Positions 19,567-28,354 of a DNA stretch of 34,841 nucleotides are shown here, piece after piece (position 1 is the first letter of the stretch; each line of letters starts with the position of its first letter). The notes under the pieces were generated by a model. It ran no database searches. It was given only the letters and a program-made list of their open reading frames with translations, and was not told the origin of the DNA. The position numbers were made by a program, and so were the translations under genes. The stretch covers positions 1 through 34,841 of the forward strand of contig DATKDP010000122.1 in assembly GCA_035546335.1 (NCBI GenBank), in the 5' to 3' direction. The DNA comes from DATKDP01 sp035546335 (lineage in GTDB: Bacteria; Acidobacteriota; Thermoanaerobaculia; Gp7-AA8).

Positions 19567-20664
19567 ATGTCCCCGCGCGCCGCCTACTTCCTCCTCACAC
19601 CCGACTACTTCGGAAGACCCTTCGACGACGGCATCATCCGCGCGCTTCTCGCCGCACGATTCGAGGTCGATCTCTACATGCCGCCGCCGCTTCCCGAGCA
19701 GACTCTCTACCCCCCCCAGGTCACCTGCCGGCAGGTCGACTACCGCCTCTCGTGGCTTCGCGAAAATCTGCGCCCGCTTCGCTGGCGCCGCTACGACCTC
19801 CTTCTCGGCTGCTCCGATCTTCCGATGGCCGTCGTCGGTCTCCTCGGCCGGCTCGCGCGCCGCCCGACGGTGACCGCGTGCGACGAGATCTACAGCGGGG
19901 GATACGAGGGGCAGGCGCGCCTCCACTGGAAGACGCTCGTGAAGAGCGGAATGCACCGTGCGGATCTCACCGTGATCACCGATCTCGTGCGCACCGCCCT
20001 TCAGCGCGAGTATGCCCGTCTGCCAGCCAGCCATCCATTCGTCGAATATCCCTGCTGCTTCGCCGATGACTTCGACGCCCCCGATCGCACCGAGGTCCGG
20101 CGGGAGCTGGGAATCGGCGAGGACGACTTCGTCGTGTCGATGGCCGGACGCTTCTCGCCCGAGACGGGAGCCCTCCAGGGACTCGAGCTTCTCGATCGCG
20201 TCACCGATGCTTCCCTCCTCGTGCAGACGGCGGGACGCCCCGACGCACTGACCGATGCACTGCTCCGGAGGGAGGCGCGGCGCGGACGCCTCGTCTACGC
20301 ACCCGAGCGGCTCGGATATCGCGAGAGCCTGCGGATCACATCCGCCGCCGATGTCTCGCTCGTCGTCTACCTCTCGCCGAAGCCGCAGTTCCAGGCGATG
20401 GGGGTGTCGTCCAACAAGCTCTGTCTGTCGCTGTGGATGGGGATCCCGGTGATCGCGACACGGCAGCCGAGCTTCGAGCTCGTCGAACGGTATCGATGCG
20501 GCGTCCTGATCGACGGCGACGACGAGCTCCCGGCGGCCCTCGAGACGATCCGCGCGAATCGAGCCGTCTACTCCGAGAATGCGCGAGCGGCGGTTCGCGA
20601 GCACATCCGGCCGGCGCAGAAGCTCGAAGAGCTCGCGAGCACATTCGCATCGCTCGCCGGGTGA
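19567..20664 (+). CDS. Glycosyltransferase, GT4/GT1-like (GT-B fold)
   Basis: Protein of 365 residues from ATG 19567; the same frame is open upstream but crosses the palindromic repeat and reads as non-coding. N-terminus AAYFLLTPDYFGRPFDDGIIRAL is a GT-B start. The C-terminal domain has VVSMAGRFSPETGALQGLELL and SSNKLCLSLWMGIPVIATRQP, the donor-binding region, without a textbook EX7E. Closest by pattern to uncharacterised glycosyltransferases of polysaccharide loci. It ends 4 bp before the next start, so the two are likely coupled. Sugar specificity unknown. Confidence 0.82.
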   Translation: MSPRAAYFLLTPDYFGRPFDDGIIRALLAARFEVDLYMPPPLPEQTLYPPQVTCRQVDYRLSWLRENLRPLRWRRYDLLLGCSDLPMAVVGLLGRLARRPTVTACDEIYSGGYEGQARLHWKTLVKSGMHRADLTVITDLVRTALQREYARLPASHPFVEYPCCFADDFDAPDRTEVRRELGIGEDDFVVSMAGRFSPETGALQGLELLDRVTDASLLVQTAGRPDALTDALLRREARRGRLVYAPERLGYRESLRITSAADVSLVVYLSPKPQFQAMGVSSNKLCLSLWMGIPVIATRQPSFELVERYRCGVLIDGDDELPAALETIRANRAVYSENARAAVREHIRPAQKLEELASTFASLAG

Positions 20665-20668
20665 CGTC

Positions 20669-22096
20669 ATGGAGGCTCTCACGCGACACGGCCCCCGAGT
20701 TCTTTCATCGATCCTTCTCGCTGCGCTGCTCGCACTCCAGTTCGCGGTGTTCGTCGGAGTCTCCGACTGGACGTCGCATTTCCCCGGAGGCGATGAGCCC
20801 TACTACGTCCTGAAGGCGATTCACCTCGCCGAGCACCGAGCCTTCCCTCGCGCCTCCGGCGAGGTGCGGCTCGTGGAGGAGGGGAAGGCGTGGGGTGCGA
20901 CCGATTTCCGCCCGCCGGGATACGCGCTGTTCGTCGCGCTGTGCAATGGCTTCCGGACGGACGTCGAAGGGCTGCGATTTCGTTGCGGCGTGGCTCAGTT
21001 CCTCCTGATGGCCGTGACGCTCTTCGCGCTCCATCGCGTCCTGACCCGATTCGTGCCCGATGTCCGGGCACACTACGCCGCGGCGATTCTCTTCGGAGTG
21101 CAGCCGTGGACGTTCGAGTACGCGGGGTCGATCGTTCCCGATTCCCTCACCGCCTCGCTGGCGGGACTCGGACTCGCCGCTCTCGCGGGCGTCGTGGACG
21201 GCCGGCACGCCGTGCGCCGGATGGCTCCGGGCGCGCTGCTTCTGGGGTCGACCTTTCTGCTCCGGCCGGAGATGTTCATCCTCGTGCCGCTCGTGCTCGC
21301 GGCAGCAGTCATGCTGCGGTCACGGACTCATGCCGATCGGGCCACCGGAAGAGTCGCTGTGGCGGCCACTGTCGTTTTTCTGGCGATGACGCTGCTGCAG
21401 GTGACCTATCGCATCTACTTCAGCGGATCGCCAGGCCTGTTCGGCAGGCGGGTTCTCCCCAATCCTGGAGCGTTCGCCTGGGTCCATACCTGGATCAACA
21501 CGGAGAAGAGCGGCTACGACGCGATCGTCTTCCGCCTCCGCGCCGAAGAGCCGCTGTCGCTGTCGGAGATTCCGGCGCGCGCGTTCGCGCATGAGGGCGA
21601 GCGGGAAGCGATCGGCAGGGCTCTCGAGATCGCGGAATCGGTGGGATACGGCGCGGAGGCCGATCGGATCTTCGGCGAGGTGGCGTCGCAGCGCGTGCGC
21701 GAGAAACCGTTGCGACGATTCGTTCTGCCGCGGCTCTGGCGGACGGCGCATCTCTGGCTCAATCTCGAGACCAGCAGCACCCTGCGCAATCTGCTCGAGC
21801 CCGTGCCGCGAGGCATCCGGAGAGTCGTCTACGGCGGATTCTTCGTGTTGAAACTGGTCGTGCTCGCTCTGACCGTCTTGCTCGTTGCGATTCTGTGGCG
21901 AAGGCGGCATCGTCCGGCTCCGTTCGACGGATGGCTCGTGATCCTCCTCGTCTTCATCGTCGGCCGGACTCTTCTGATCGGCATCGGTTTCGGATCGATG
22001 GAGCACCGTTACGTCCTTGCCGCGTGGCCTCCGATGCTGGTGTGTGCGGCAGCGGCTGCCTTCAATCTGGTCGGGCGACAGGCGAACGGCGCGTGA
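20669..22096 (+). CDS. GT39-like integral membrane glycosyltransferase
   Basis: Protein of 475 residues from ATG 20669. TM1 is at about residues 12-30, then WTSHFPGGDEPYYVLKAIHL with Asp42-Glu43, a clear GT-C DE motif, and RPPGYALFVALC, the YP/PPG loop of the family. About nine TM segments follow, the last near LVILLVFIVGRTLLIG, with EHRYVLAAWPPMLV near the end. A hydrophilic insert at about residues 260-375 should be periplasmic. Placed between a cytoplasmic glycosyltransferase and a GT2, in the run that ends with the exporter genes. Confidence 0.82.
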   Translation: MEALTRHGPRVLSSILLAALLALQFAVFVGVSDWTSHFPGGDEPYYVLKAIHLAEHRAFPRASGEVRLVEEGKAWGATDFRPPGYALFVALCNGFRTDVEGLRFRCGVAQFLLMAVTLFALHRVLTRFVPDVRAHYAAAILFGVQPWTFEYAGSIVPDSLTASLAGLGLAALAGVVDGRHAVRRMAPGALLLGSTFLLRPEMFILVPLVLAAAVMLRSRTHADRATGRVAVAATVVFLAMTLLQVTYRIYFSGSPGLFGRRVLPNPGAFAWVHTWINTEKSGYDAIVFRLRAEEPLSLSEIPARAFAHEGEREAIGRALEIAESVGYGAEADRIFGEVASQRVREKPLRRFVLPRLWRTAHLWLNLETSSTLRNLLEPVPRGIRRVVYGGFFVLKLVVLALTVLLVAILWRRRHRPAPFDGWLVILLVFIVGRTLLIGIGFGSMEHRYVLAAWPPMLVCAAAAAFNLVGRQANGA

Positions 22097-22155
22097 CGGA
22101 TCGAAGCGCGCAATGCGACAATCGGTCGGGCGGTTCACAAGGCGGCCCTTCGATC

Positions 22156-23226
22156 ATGAGAGCTCTGCGAGCGCGTCTTGGCGCCATCTTCTACGACGTT
22201 CCTCCCTTTTTGTGGCATCTCCTGCGCCCCGGCACCGAACGGACGCGGGAACGTCCGTGGGTGCGGATCCGCAACCGGCACGATCGACTGCTCGCAGAAG
22301 ATGGCGTTCCCGGCGTCCGCTGCGACTGGCAGTGGACCTCGGATCTCCACGTCTGCAAGGTCTTTCCCGCCGCCGGACTCGCCCTCATGCGCCGCGCGTT
22401 TCGCGACTGGCCGATCCGCCTCTCTGATGCTCCTGTGGTCGTGGGCGATCCGGAAGTGACGTTCGTCCTCGGGCATCGCGGACTCGAACGGCTCCCCCAC
22501 CTCCTGATGACCCTGCGCAGCCTCGCCGGACAGGAGGGCGTCGCCATCGAAGCGATCGTCGTCGAGCAATCGGCCGCGCCGGAGATCCGGGAAGCAATCC
22601 CGTCGTGGGTGCGATACATCCACACACCGATCGCCTCGCCGAGCGTGCCGTACATGCGCTCGTGGAGCCTCAACGTCGGAGCACGGCACGCTCGAGGGAG
22701 GATTCTCGTTCTCCACGACAACGACATGGTCATGCCCCGCGACTACGCGCGCGAGGTGGTGAGTCGCGCCGGCGAAGGAGCGGAGATTCTCGACCTGAAA
22801 CGTTTCACCTTCTACCTGAGTGCCGGACACTCGCAACGGATCCTCGACGCGGGGCGCATCGTGCTCGACGAGCCGCCGGAAGCGGTCGTGCAGAATCTGC
22901 AGGGGGCGAGCATCGTGGCGACCCGGGAAGCGTACGAGGCGATCGGCGGATACGACGAGTCGTTCGTCGGCTGGGGGGGAGAGGACAACGAGATGTGGGA
23001 GCGCGCCGCGACGCGGCGGCTCTCCGCCCACGGCTACCTGCCGATGCTGCATCTGTGGCACGCACCGCAGCGGGAGAAGGCGGAGGGAAGAGCGGCAGAG
23101 GGGCTCGCACGCCAGCGCAGCCTCAGCGAGATTCCGGTCGCCGAGCGGATCGAGCGGCTTCGGGCCAGAGCCTGGGGGCGTATCGACAGTCCCGAGGTCG
23201 GGGAGAATCACGAATGGAGCGGCTGA
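22156..23226 (+). CDS. Glycosyltransferase GT2 with galactosyltransferase-type (Glyco_transf_7C) C-terminal motif
   Basis: Protein of 356 residues from ATG 22156. A nonstandard N-terminal region of about 90 residues precedes the GT-A core, which starts near VTFVLGHRGLERLPHLLMTL. The acidic metal site is in VLHDNDMVMPRDYA. The motif GGYDESFVGWGGEDNEMW is the GWGGEDxE signature shared by beta-4-galactosyltransferases and polypeptide GalNAc transferases, found in a group of bacterial GT2 enzymes. It is cytoplasmic by appearance. It lies 59 bp after the GT39-like gene and 129 bp before wzm. Confidence 0.85.
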   Translation: MRALRARLGAIFYDVPPFLWHLLRPGTERTRERPWVRIRNRHDRLLAEDGVPGVRCDWQWTSDLHVCKVFPAAGLALMRRAFRDWPIRLSDAPVVVGDPEVTFVLGHRGLERLPHLLMTLRSLAGQEGVAIEAIVVEQSAAPEIREAIPSWVRYIHTPIASPSVPYMRSWSLNVGARHARGRILVLHDNDMVMPRDYAREVVSRAGEGAEILDLKRFTFYLSAGHSQRILDAGRIVLDEPPEAVVQNLQGASIVATREAYEAIGGYDESFVGWGGEDNEMWERAATRRLSAHGYLPMLHLWHAPQREKAEGRAAEGLARQRSLSEIPVAERIERLRARAWGRIDSPEVGENHEWSG

Positions 23227-23355
23227 TCTCTCGACCCGTGTTTGCATGCCGGCCTGCAGTTTCTGCTCCAAAGAAGCCGGGCTCCGTTTCGTGGCATCGT
23301 CTCGGCGTGCTGGTCTATTCGGATACACTCCTGCCTGCAAAGGGGCGCAGATAGA

Positions 23356-24186
23356 TTGCGAGAGGAAGCCGGGACTATCGAGATTGTGCCAACCCGCGGT
23401 CTTCGTGGATTGGACCTCCGCGAGCTCTGGGCCTATCGGGAGCTCCTCTACATCCTCACGTGGCGCGATCTGAAGGTCCGATACCGGCAAACGTTCCTCG
23501 GAATCCTCTGGGTGATGGCGCAGCCGCTTGTAACGATGCTGTTTTTTACCTTCTTCTTCAACCGGGTTGCCAGAATTGAAGCGGGACGGGACATCCCCTA
23601 CAGCGTGTTCGTGATGGCCGGGCTTCTCGCCTGGAACTTCTTCTCTATGGCAGCCGCCAGTTCGGGCAACAGCCTCATCGGAAGCACTCACCTGATTTCG
23701 AAGATCTATTTTCCGCGGCTGATCATTCCTGCGGCGTCCGTTCTCACTGCCGTCGTCGATTTCTGCGTTGCCGCTCTCCTCCTGATTGGTCTCATGGCCT
23801 GGCACCAGCTTCTCCCGCCCATCACGATCATCGTTCTCCCATTGCTTGTTGTTCTCGCTCTTCTGCTTGCGCTGGGGATCGGACTCTGGCTGTCAGCACT
23901 GAATGTCGAATACCGGGATGTGCGCGTCGTTGTCCCCTTTCTTCTGCAGCTTTGGATGTATGCGACTCCGGTGGTGTACCCGCTGAAAGTTCTTCCTGAA
24001 ACGCTTCAAAAGCTCGCGGTGTTGAATCCGATGACCGGTATCGTCGAAGCGTTCAGAGCGTGCGTCCTCGGTACGGAGCTCGATCCACTTTCTCTGGTGG
24101 TTTCCGCGGCTGGCGCGGTCGTCCTCCTCGGGAGCGGTACCATCTATTTCCGGACCATGGAGCGTCGGTTCGCGGATTTGATTTGA
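23356..24186 (+). CDS. wzm: ABC-2 type polysaccharide/polyol phosphate exporter, permease subunit
   Basis: Membrane permease of 276 residues in the inner membrane, pairing with the ATPase encoded next. The start is taken as TTG 23356, with AGGGGCG upstream; the protein then begins REEAGTIEIVPTRGL, matching the short N-terminal lead of Wzm proteins. A GTG at 23386 is an alternative. The signature ELWAYRELLYILTWRDLKVRYRQT precedes six TM helices, including the PLVTMLFFTFFFNRV segment and NPMTGIVEAFRACVLG near the end. Wzm/Wzt move lipid-linked polysaccharide across the inner membrane. It is 18 bp from wzt. Confidence 0.92.
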   Translation: MREEAGTIEIVPTRGLRGLDLRELWAYRELLYILTWRDLKVRYRQTFLGILWVMAQPLVTMLFFTFFFNRVARIEAGRDIPYSVFVMAGLLAWNFFSMAAASSGNSLIGSTHLISKIYFPRLIIPAASVLTAVVDFCVAALLLIGLMAWHQLLPPITIIVLPLLVVLALLLALGIGLWLSALNVEYRDVRVVVPFLLQLWMYATPVVYPLKVLPETLQKLAVLNPMTGIVEAFRACVLGTELDPLSLVVSAAGAVVLLGSGTIYFRTMERRFADLI

Positions 24187-24204
24187 GGATAAGGTGAAGG
24201 CAAC

Positions 24205-25452
24205 GTGAGAGTCGCGGTCGAAGCGGAACACCTGAGCAAGAAATACCTGCTCGGAATGGCTGAAGATCTGCGCTACCGCACGCTTCGCGACTCCGTGGCG
24301 GCGTTCCTGCGGGGAGGGCTCTGGAGATCGGCTCGCAGAGAAATTTGGGCACTGCAGGACGTCTCGTTCGCGATCGAGGAAGGAGAAGCGTTCGGAATCA
24401 TCGGAAAAAACGGTGCTGGCAAATCGACGTTGCTGAAAATCCTGTCGCGAATCACAGAACCGACAAAAGGCAGAGCACGGCTGCACGGGCGCGTTGCCTC
24501 GTTATTGGAGGTCGGAACCGGATTTCATCCCGAGCTGACAGGGCGCGAGAACATCTTCCTCAATGGCGCGATTCTGGGCATGAGCCGTTCGGAAATCCGG
24601 CGGCTCTTCGACGAGATCGTCGCCTTCGCCGAAGTGGAGGAATTTCTCGATACACCTGTGAAACGCTACTCGAGCGGGATGTACGTTCGACTCGCCTTCG
24701 CGGTCGCGGCACATCTGACTCCCGAGATTCTTCTGATCGACGAGGTGCTGGCGGTCGGCGATATCGAGTTCCAGCGTCGCTGCCTCGGCCGGATGGGTGA
24801 GGTCGCGCGGAGCGGACGCACCGTCGTTTTCGTCAGCCACAACCTCGCGTCGATCGAGGATCTCTGTTCCCGCTCGATGCTTCTGAAGCGCGGCGAGATA
24901 GTCCGGATCGGTGAGACGCGAGACGTGGTCGGCGCTTATTTGGCGCAAGCGAGTGGCGAATCTGTTTGGGACTTCTCAGACACCGTCGAGCGGGAAGGGA
25001 CAGGCCGGGCACGGATCACACGACTGGAGCTCCTTCATGCCACGGATGAACTTGCCATCGATTCGGTTCCCTTCGGATCGCCATTTCGCATCCGATTGCA
25101 CTTCTTTTCCCACTCGCGAATCAGTGATCCGGATTTCGGCGTCTCGCTTCTGACGGAAAGGAACGAGCGCTTGTTTCTCTCTTACACTCGCGATGTCGGA
25201 ATCACGATCCGCGCGATCGAAGGCGAAGGATCGTGCGAGTGTCTGGTGCGCTCACCGAACATCCTTCCCGGAACGTATCGTCTCGAGGCCTGGATTTCCG
25301 ACATTCCCAACGTCAGTTATGCCGATCACCTCCGCATGGTCGGGAAGGTCCAGATTACGGCGGATTCACCCGAAATCCAGAATGTGGGTCGCCTTCTGGT
25401 CCCGCATCGCGGCAAGATCTACGTTGACTGCGACTGGAAAGTGGCCGGCTAA
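24205..25452 (+). CDS. wzt: ABC exporter ATPase with C-terminal substrate-binding domain
   Basis: Protein of 415 residues starting with GTG 24205, preceded by AAGGTGAAGG. ATPase domain (1 to about 250): Walker A GKNGAGKST at 67-75, signature YSSGM at 155-159, Walker B ILLIDE at 175-180, H-loop His212. The N-terminal EHLSKKYLLG and the insertion before Walker A are typical of polysaccharide exporters. The C-terminal 165 residues form the beta-rich Wzt_C domain, which in studied systems recognises the modified non-reducing end of the glycan. The presence of this domain suggests capping, for example by a methyltransferase, but the capping enzyme is not proven. Confidence 0.94.
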   Translation: MRVAVEAEHLSKKYLLGMAEDLRYRTLRDSVAAFLRGGLWRSARREIWALQDVSFAIEEGEAFGIIGKNGAGKSTLLKILSRITEPTKGRARLHGRVASLLEVGTGFHPELTGRENIFLNGAILGMSRSEIRRLFDEIVAFAEVEEFLDTPVKRYSSGMYVRLAFAVAAHLTPEILLIDEVLAVGDIEFQRRCLGRMGEVARSGRTVVFVSHNLASIEDLCSRSMLLKRGEIVRIGETRDVVGAYLAQASGESVWDFSDTVEREGTGRARITRLELLHATDELAIDSVPFGSPFRIRLHFFSHSRISDPDFGVSLLTERNERLFLSYTRDVGITIRAIEGEGSCECLVRSPNILPGTYRLEAWISDIPNVSYADHLRMVGKVQITADSPEIQNVGRLLVPHRGKIYVDCDWKVAG

Positions 25453-25615
25453 GGGCCCATGCTGCCAGATACCTCGAGCGGCCACGCTCCATGCACACGT
25501 GCCGAGGCGTAAGAGAGGGGTATGTCATGGCGGTTCTGAACTAATTGTGCTTGGTGAATTCTCCTCTGCAGGCCTGAGGACCAGGTGCCAGCCCTGACCC
25601 CCACTGAAGGCGGTA

Positions 25616-26470
25616 TCATGGATCACGTTTTCGACCACCAAACTTCCAGGAATTGCCATTCCGCAGGATCAGGTAGGTCGTGTCATGATCGATGGATGGA
25701 TCGCTGAGCCAGCGCAGGATCCGGGATCGCTCGAGATAGCGCGTTCGCGGTGAGACGAGCTGATCGAATGCGACGTGATGAAAAAATCGAAATGGCTCCC
25801 CCGCGATCCACCTGGTGTATTCGAACAATGGAATCCACCGAACGATCGAGCGCGCGTGGTCGAGCCGCAGCAGCCGGAGTGTCTTCGCAAGGATGTAATA
25901 GGGCGTGACGAGCGGCAGAGCGACAGCATATTTCGTGATCCACCAGGGAAGCCTCGAGACGATACGCCGGATCGGCTCGACCGTGAGACGGATGCCGAGA
26001 TTCCCCTCGCGCGCATAAACCCAGCAGTGAAACCGTCCTCCCGGTTTCACGTGACGCAGAACCGCTGCAAAGCCGGCGTCGGGATCGGAGAGATGATGGA
26101 GAACGCCGATGCAGTAAACCAGATCGAATTGCCCCAGGTCGACTTGCGTGAGATCGCCGCGATGGATCTCGACCGGCGCCGCAGTCACCCGCGCCAGGTT
26201 GCGCCTGGTCTGTTCGCCCGTGTCGGCCAGTTCCACGCCCGCGAGTCGCGACGGAGATTCCTGCGCCACGTGGACCAGCAGAGAACCGTTGCCAAATCCC
26301 ATCTCCAGCACGTCATGCCCGATGAAGTCCTCAGGGCCGAGCGGGGCGAACCATTCGAGAAACTGCTCGCGGGAGTAGACGGTTCCGATGCGGTTCCACG
26401 ATTCTCCGAAAGCTCGCGCAGTCCTCAGATCAGGCGCGGCGCTGTCCCGCGAATCATTTCGCGTACTCAC
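25616..26470 (-). CDS. SAM-dependent methyltransferase (class I)
   Basis: Protein of 284 residues taken from GTG 26470, which overlaps the end of asnB by 17 bp; the frame stays open further upstream but is antisense-type sequence within asnB. The Rossmann core has VLEMGFGNGSLL (ExGxGxG at about 56-62), VELAD at the end of strand 2, and DLVYCIGVLHHLSDP as motif for methyltransferase_11. The tail of about 110 residues (KYAVALPLVTPYYILAKTL) is partly hydrophobic and could contact the membrane. Last gene of the 29320-25616 unit. Could methylate a sugar or glycan end; acceptor unknown. Confidence 0.85.
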   Translation of the reverse strand: MSTRNDSRDSAAPDLRTARAFGESWNRIGTVYSREQFLEWFAPLGPEDFIGHDVLEMGFGNGSLLVHVAQESPSRLAGVELADTGEQTRRNLARVTAAPVEIHRGDLTQVDLGQFDLVYCIGVLHHLSDPDAGFAAVLRHVKPGGRFHCWVYAREGNLGIRLTVEPIRRIVSRLPWWITKYAVALPLVTPYYILAKTLRLLRLDHARSIVRWIPLFEYTRWIAGEPFRFFHHVAFDQLVSPRTRYLERSRILRWLSDPSIDHDTTYLILRNGNSWKFGGRKRDP

Positions 26471-28352
26471 TGGATGTCTCGGAAGCGGCGATGACGTTAT
26501 CGTACCAGAGGCTGAAGGTGAGCAGATTGAAGATCTGTTTCCGATTGTCGCGGCGTCCGCTCCAATGATCCTCGAGCAACCGCTGAACGAACTTCGGCCG
26601 AAAGAATCCCTGTTCCGCTGTCTTGCGGGGTCCGAGCACGTCCTCCAGCAGCGGCCTGAGCTCACCCCGAAACCATCGGCCGAGCGGGACGCCGAAACCC
26701 TTCTTTCGGCGTTGGGCGATCACGGCTGGAAAACGATCCCCGACGTAGTCGCGGAGTATCGGCTTGGTTCGATGCCCACGCAGCTTCTCTCCGGGCGGCA
26801 GAACGTCGGCGAGCTCTACGACCTCCCGATCGAGAAATGGAACGCGAACTTCGAGCGAGCTGGCCATGCTCGCTCTGTCGACCTTCACGAGAACGCCGTC
26901 CTGGAGGTAGAACCTCTGATCCGTACGAAGCGCGCGCTCGAGCCACCCGTCGCCGGTCTCCATCGAAGGTGAGCGAAGCAAATCGTCAAGGCTCGTTTGC
27001 GCTGAAGGATCGAACGCGACGAGAAGTTCGGGAAGTTCCTCGAGCGTGAAGGTGCCCATCCATCGCATGTGCCTAGTGATCAAGTCCACGTCCAGGCCGT
27101 CGAGAAACTTTTTCAACTCGTAATCGGGCGAAAAATTATCGTATCGAACGGGGATCCAGCGATGCGCCGCACTCCTCACACTCGCAGCTCCTCGAACGAG
27201 CGCCGCGGGCATTCGCTGTACCAGGGAGTGGGCACGGTACGTGGGATATCCACCGAACAGCTCGTCCGCTCCATCACCGGAAAGGGCGACCGTGACATGT
27301 TCTCTTGCAAACTCGGCGAGCAGCCAGGTGGGATAAACGGATCCATCCGCCAGCGGCTCGCCGAAGTGACTCGCAACGCGTGGTATGAGGTCGAGCATCA
27401 TGTGCGGGGACAGAGCGCGAACATGGTGATTCGTTCCGATCAGATCAGCCACGATTCCGAAGTACTCCGACTCGTCGAATGAGGGATCGTCGAAGGCGAT
27501 GGAGAACGTGTCGATCGGATGACCTGCCACCTTCGTCGCGACAGCGGCGATGATCGTCGAATCGATGCCTCCCGAAAGGAAGACGCCGACCGGTACGTCG
27601 CTGACGAGCTGCCGTTCCACGGCAGCATCGATCCGGCGTGAAAATTCCTGAAGCGGGCCGGGAACGCTTCCCGATGGCACGAGCCGTGGTCGCGCATATC
27701 GCCTGATTTCGGGACTGCTGCCTTTGCTTGCCTTCATGACGTGGCCACCCTCCAGCTTCCTCACGGCTTTGAGGATCGTCATGGGCGAGGGAACGAAGTC
27801 GAGCCGCAGGTAGGCCTGAAGCGCAACCGGATCGATCTCCGAGGAGACGCTTTGGAGTTGGAGGAGACTCTGAATCTCGGATGAAAACAGGATTCCGCGG
27901 TTCGTGACGGCGTAATAGAGTGGCTTGATTCCGAAAGGATCTCGTACCAGGAAGGCCGTCTGATCGATACGGTCATAGAGACAGAAGGCAAACATTCCGT
28001 CGAGACGATCAAAGGCACTTTCTCCGTGAAGGAGATACTGGTTGACGATGACCTCCGTGTCGGACGCTGAACGGAAGTGCATCCCGTTTCTCACGCACTC
28101 ATCGCGGAGCTCGCGATAGTTGTAGATCTCGCCATTGAAGACGATCACCGCACGACGAGTGTCATCCCACAGCGGCTGATCGGCGGCGTGACTCAAGTCG
28201 ATCACTCTGAGGCGGGAGTGAGCCAGGACCACGTCGCCGAGATTGACGAGTCCCTGGCCGTCAGGTCCGCGATGGGCGAGTCTCCGAATGGCATGTTGCG
28301 CTTCGTTCTCGAAAGGATGCGTCAGGGCGACTCCTCCGAAAATTCCGCACAT
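26454..28352 (-). CDS. asnB: Asparagine synthetase B-type amidotransferase (glutamine-hydrolysing)
   Basis: Protein of 632 residues. Start ATG 28352 gives MCGIFGGVAL with Cys2 as the glutaminase nucleophile. Glutaminase domain: RRLAHRGPDGQG at 23-34, VFNGEIYNYREL at 71-82, RDPFGIKPLYY. Synthetase domain: PP-loop SGGIDS at 260-265, SGDGADELFGGYP, VKVDRASMASSLEVRVPFLD, and a full C-terminus with RPKFVQRLLEDHWSGRRDN. The family makes asparagine from aspartate, but members in glycan loci often amidate uronic acids or act on unknown acyl groups. It lies 2 bp after the polyprenyl-phosphate sugar synthase-like gene and overlaps the methyltransferase, so a glycan role is likelier than housekeeping. 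Confidence 0.93.
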   Translation of the reverse strand: MCGIFGGVALTHPFENEAQHAIRRLAHRGPDGQGLVNLGDVVLAHSRLRVIDLSHAADQPLWDDTRRAVIVFNGEIYNYRELRDECVRNGMHFRSASDTEVIVNQYLLHGESAFDRLDGMFAFCLYDRIDQTAFLVRDPFGIKPLYYAVTNRGILFSSEIQSLLQLQSVSSEIDPVALQAYLRLDFVPSPMTILKAVRKLEGGHVMKASKGSSPEIRRYARPRLVPSGSVPGPLQEFSRRIDAAVERQLVSDVPVGVFLSGGIDSTIIAAVATKVAGHPIDTFSIAFDDPSFDESEYFGIVADLIGTNHHVRALSPHMMLDLIPRVASHFGEPLADGSVYPTWLLAEFAREHVTVALSGDGADELFGGYPTYRAHSLVQRMPAALVRGAASVRSAAHRWIPVRYDNFSPDYELKKFLDGLDVDLITRHMRWMGTFTLEELPELLVAFDPSAQTSLDDLLRSPSMETGDGWLERALRTDQRFYLQDGVLVKVDRASMASSLEVRVPFLDREVVELADVLPPGEKLRGHRTKPILRDYVGDRFPAVIAQRRKKGFGVPLGRWFRGELRPLLEDVLGPRKTAEQGFFRPKFVQRLLEDHWSGRRDNRKQIFNLLTFSLWYDNVIAASETSSEYAK

Positions 28353-28354
28353 TC

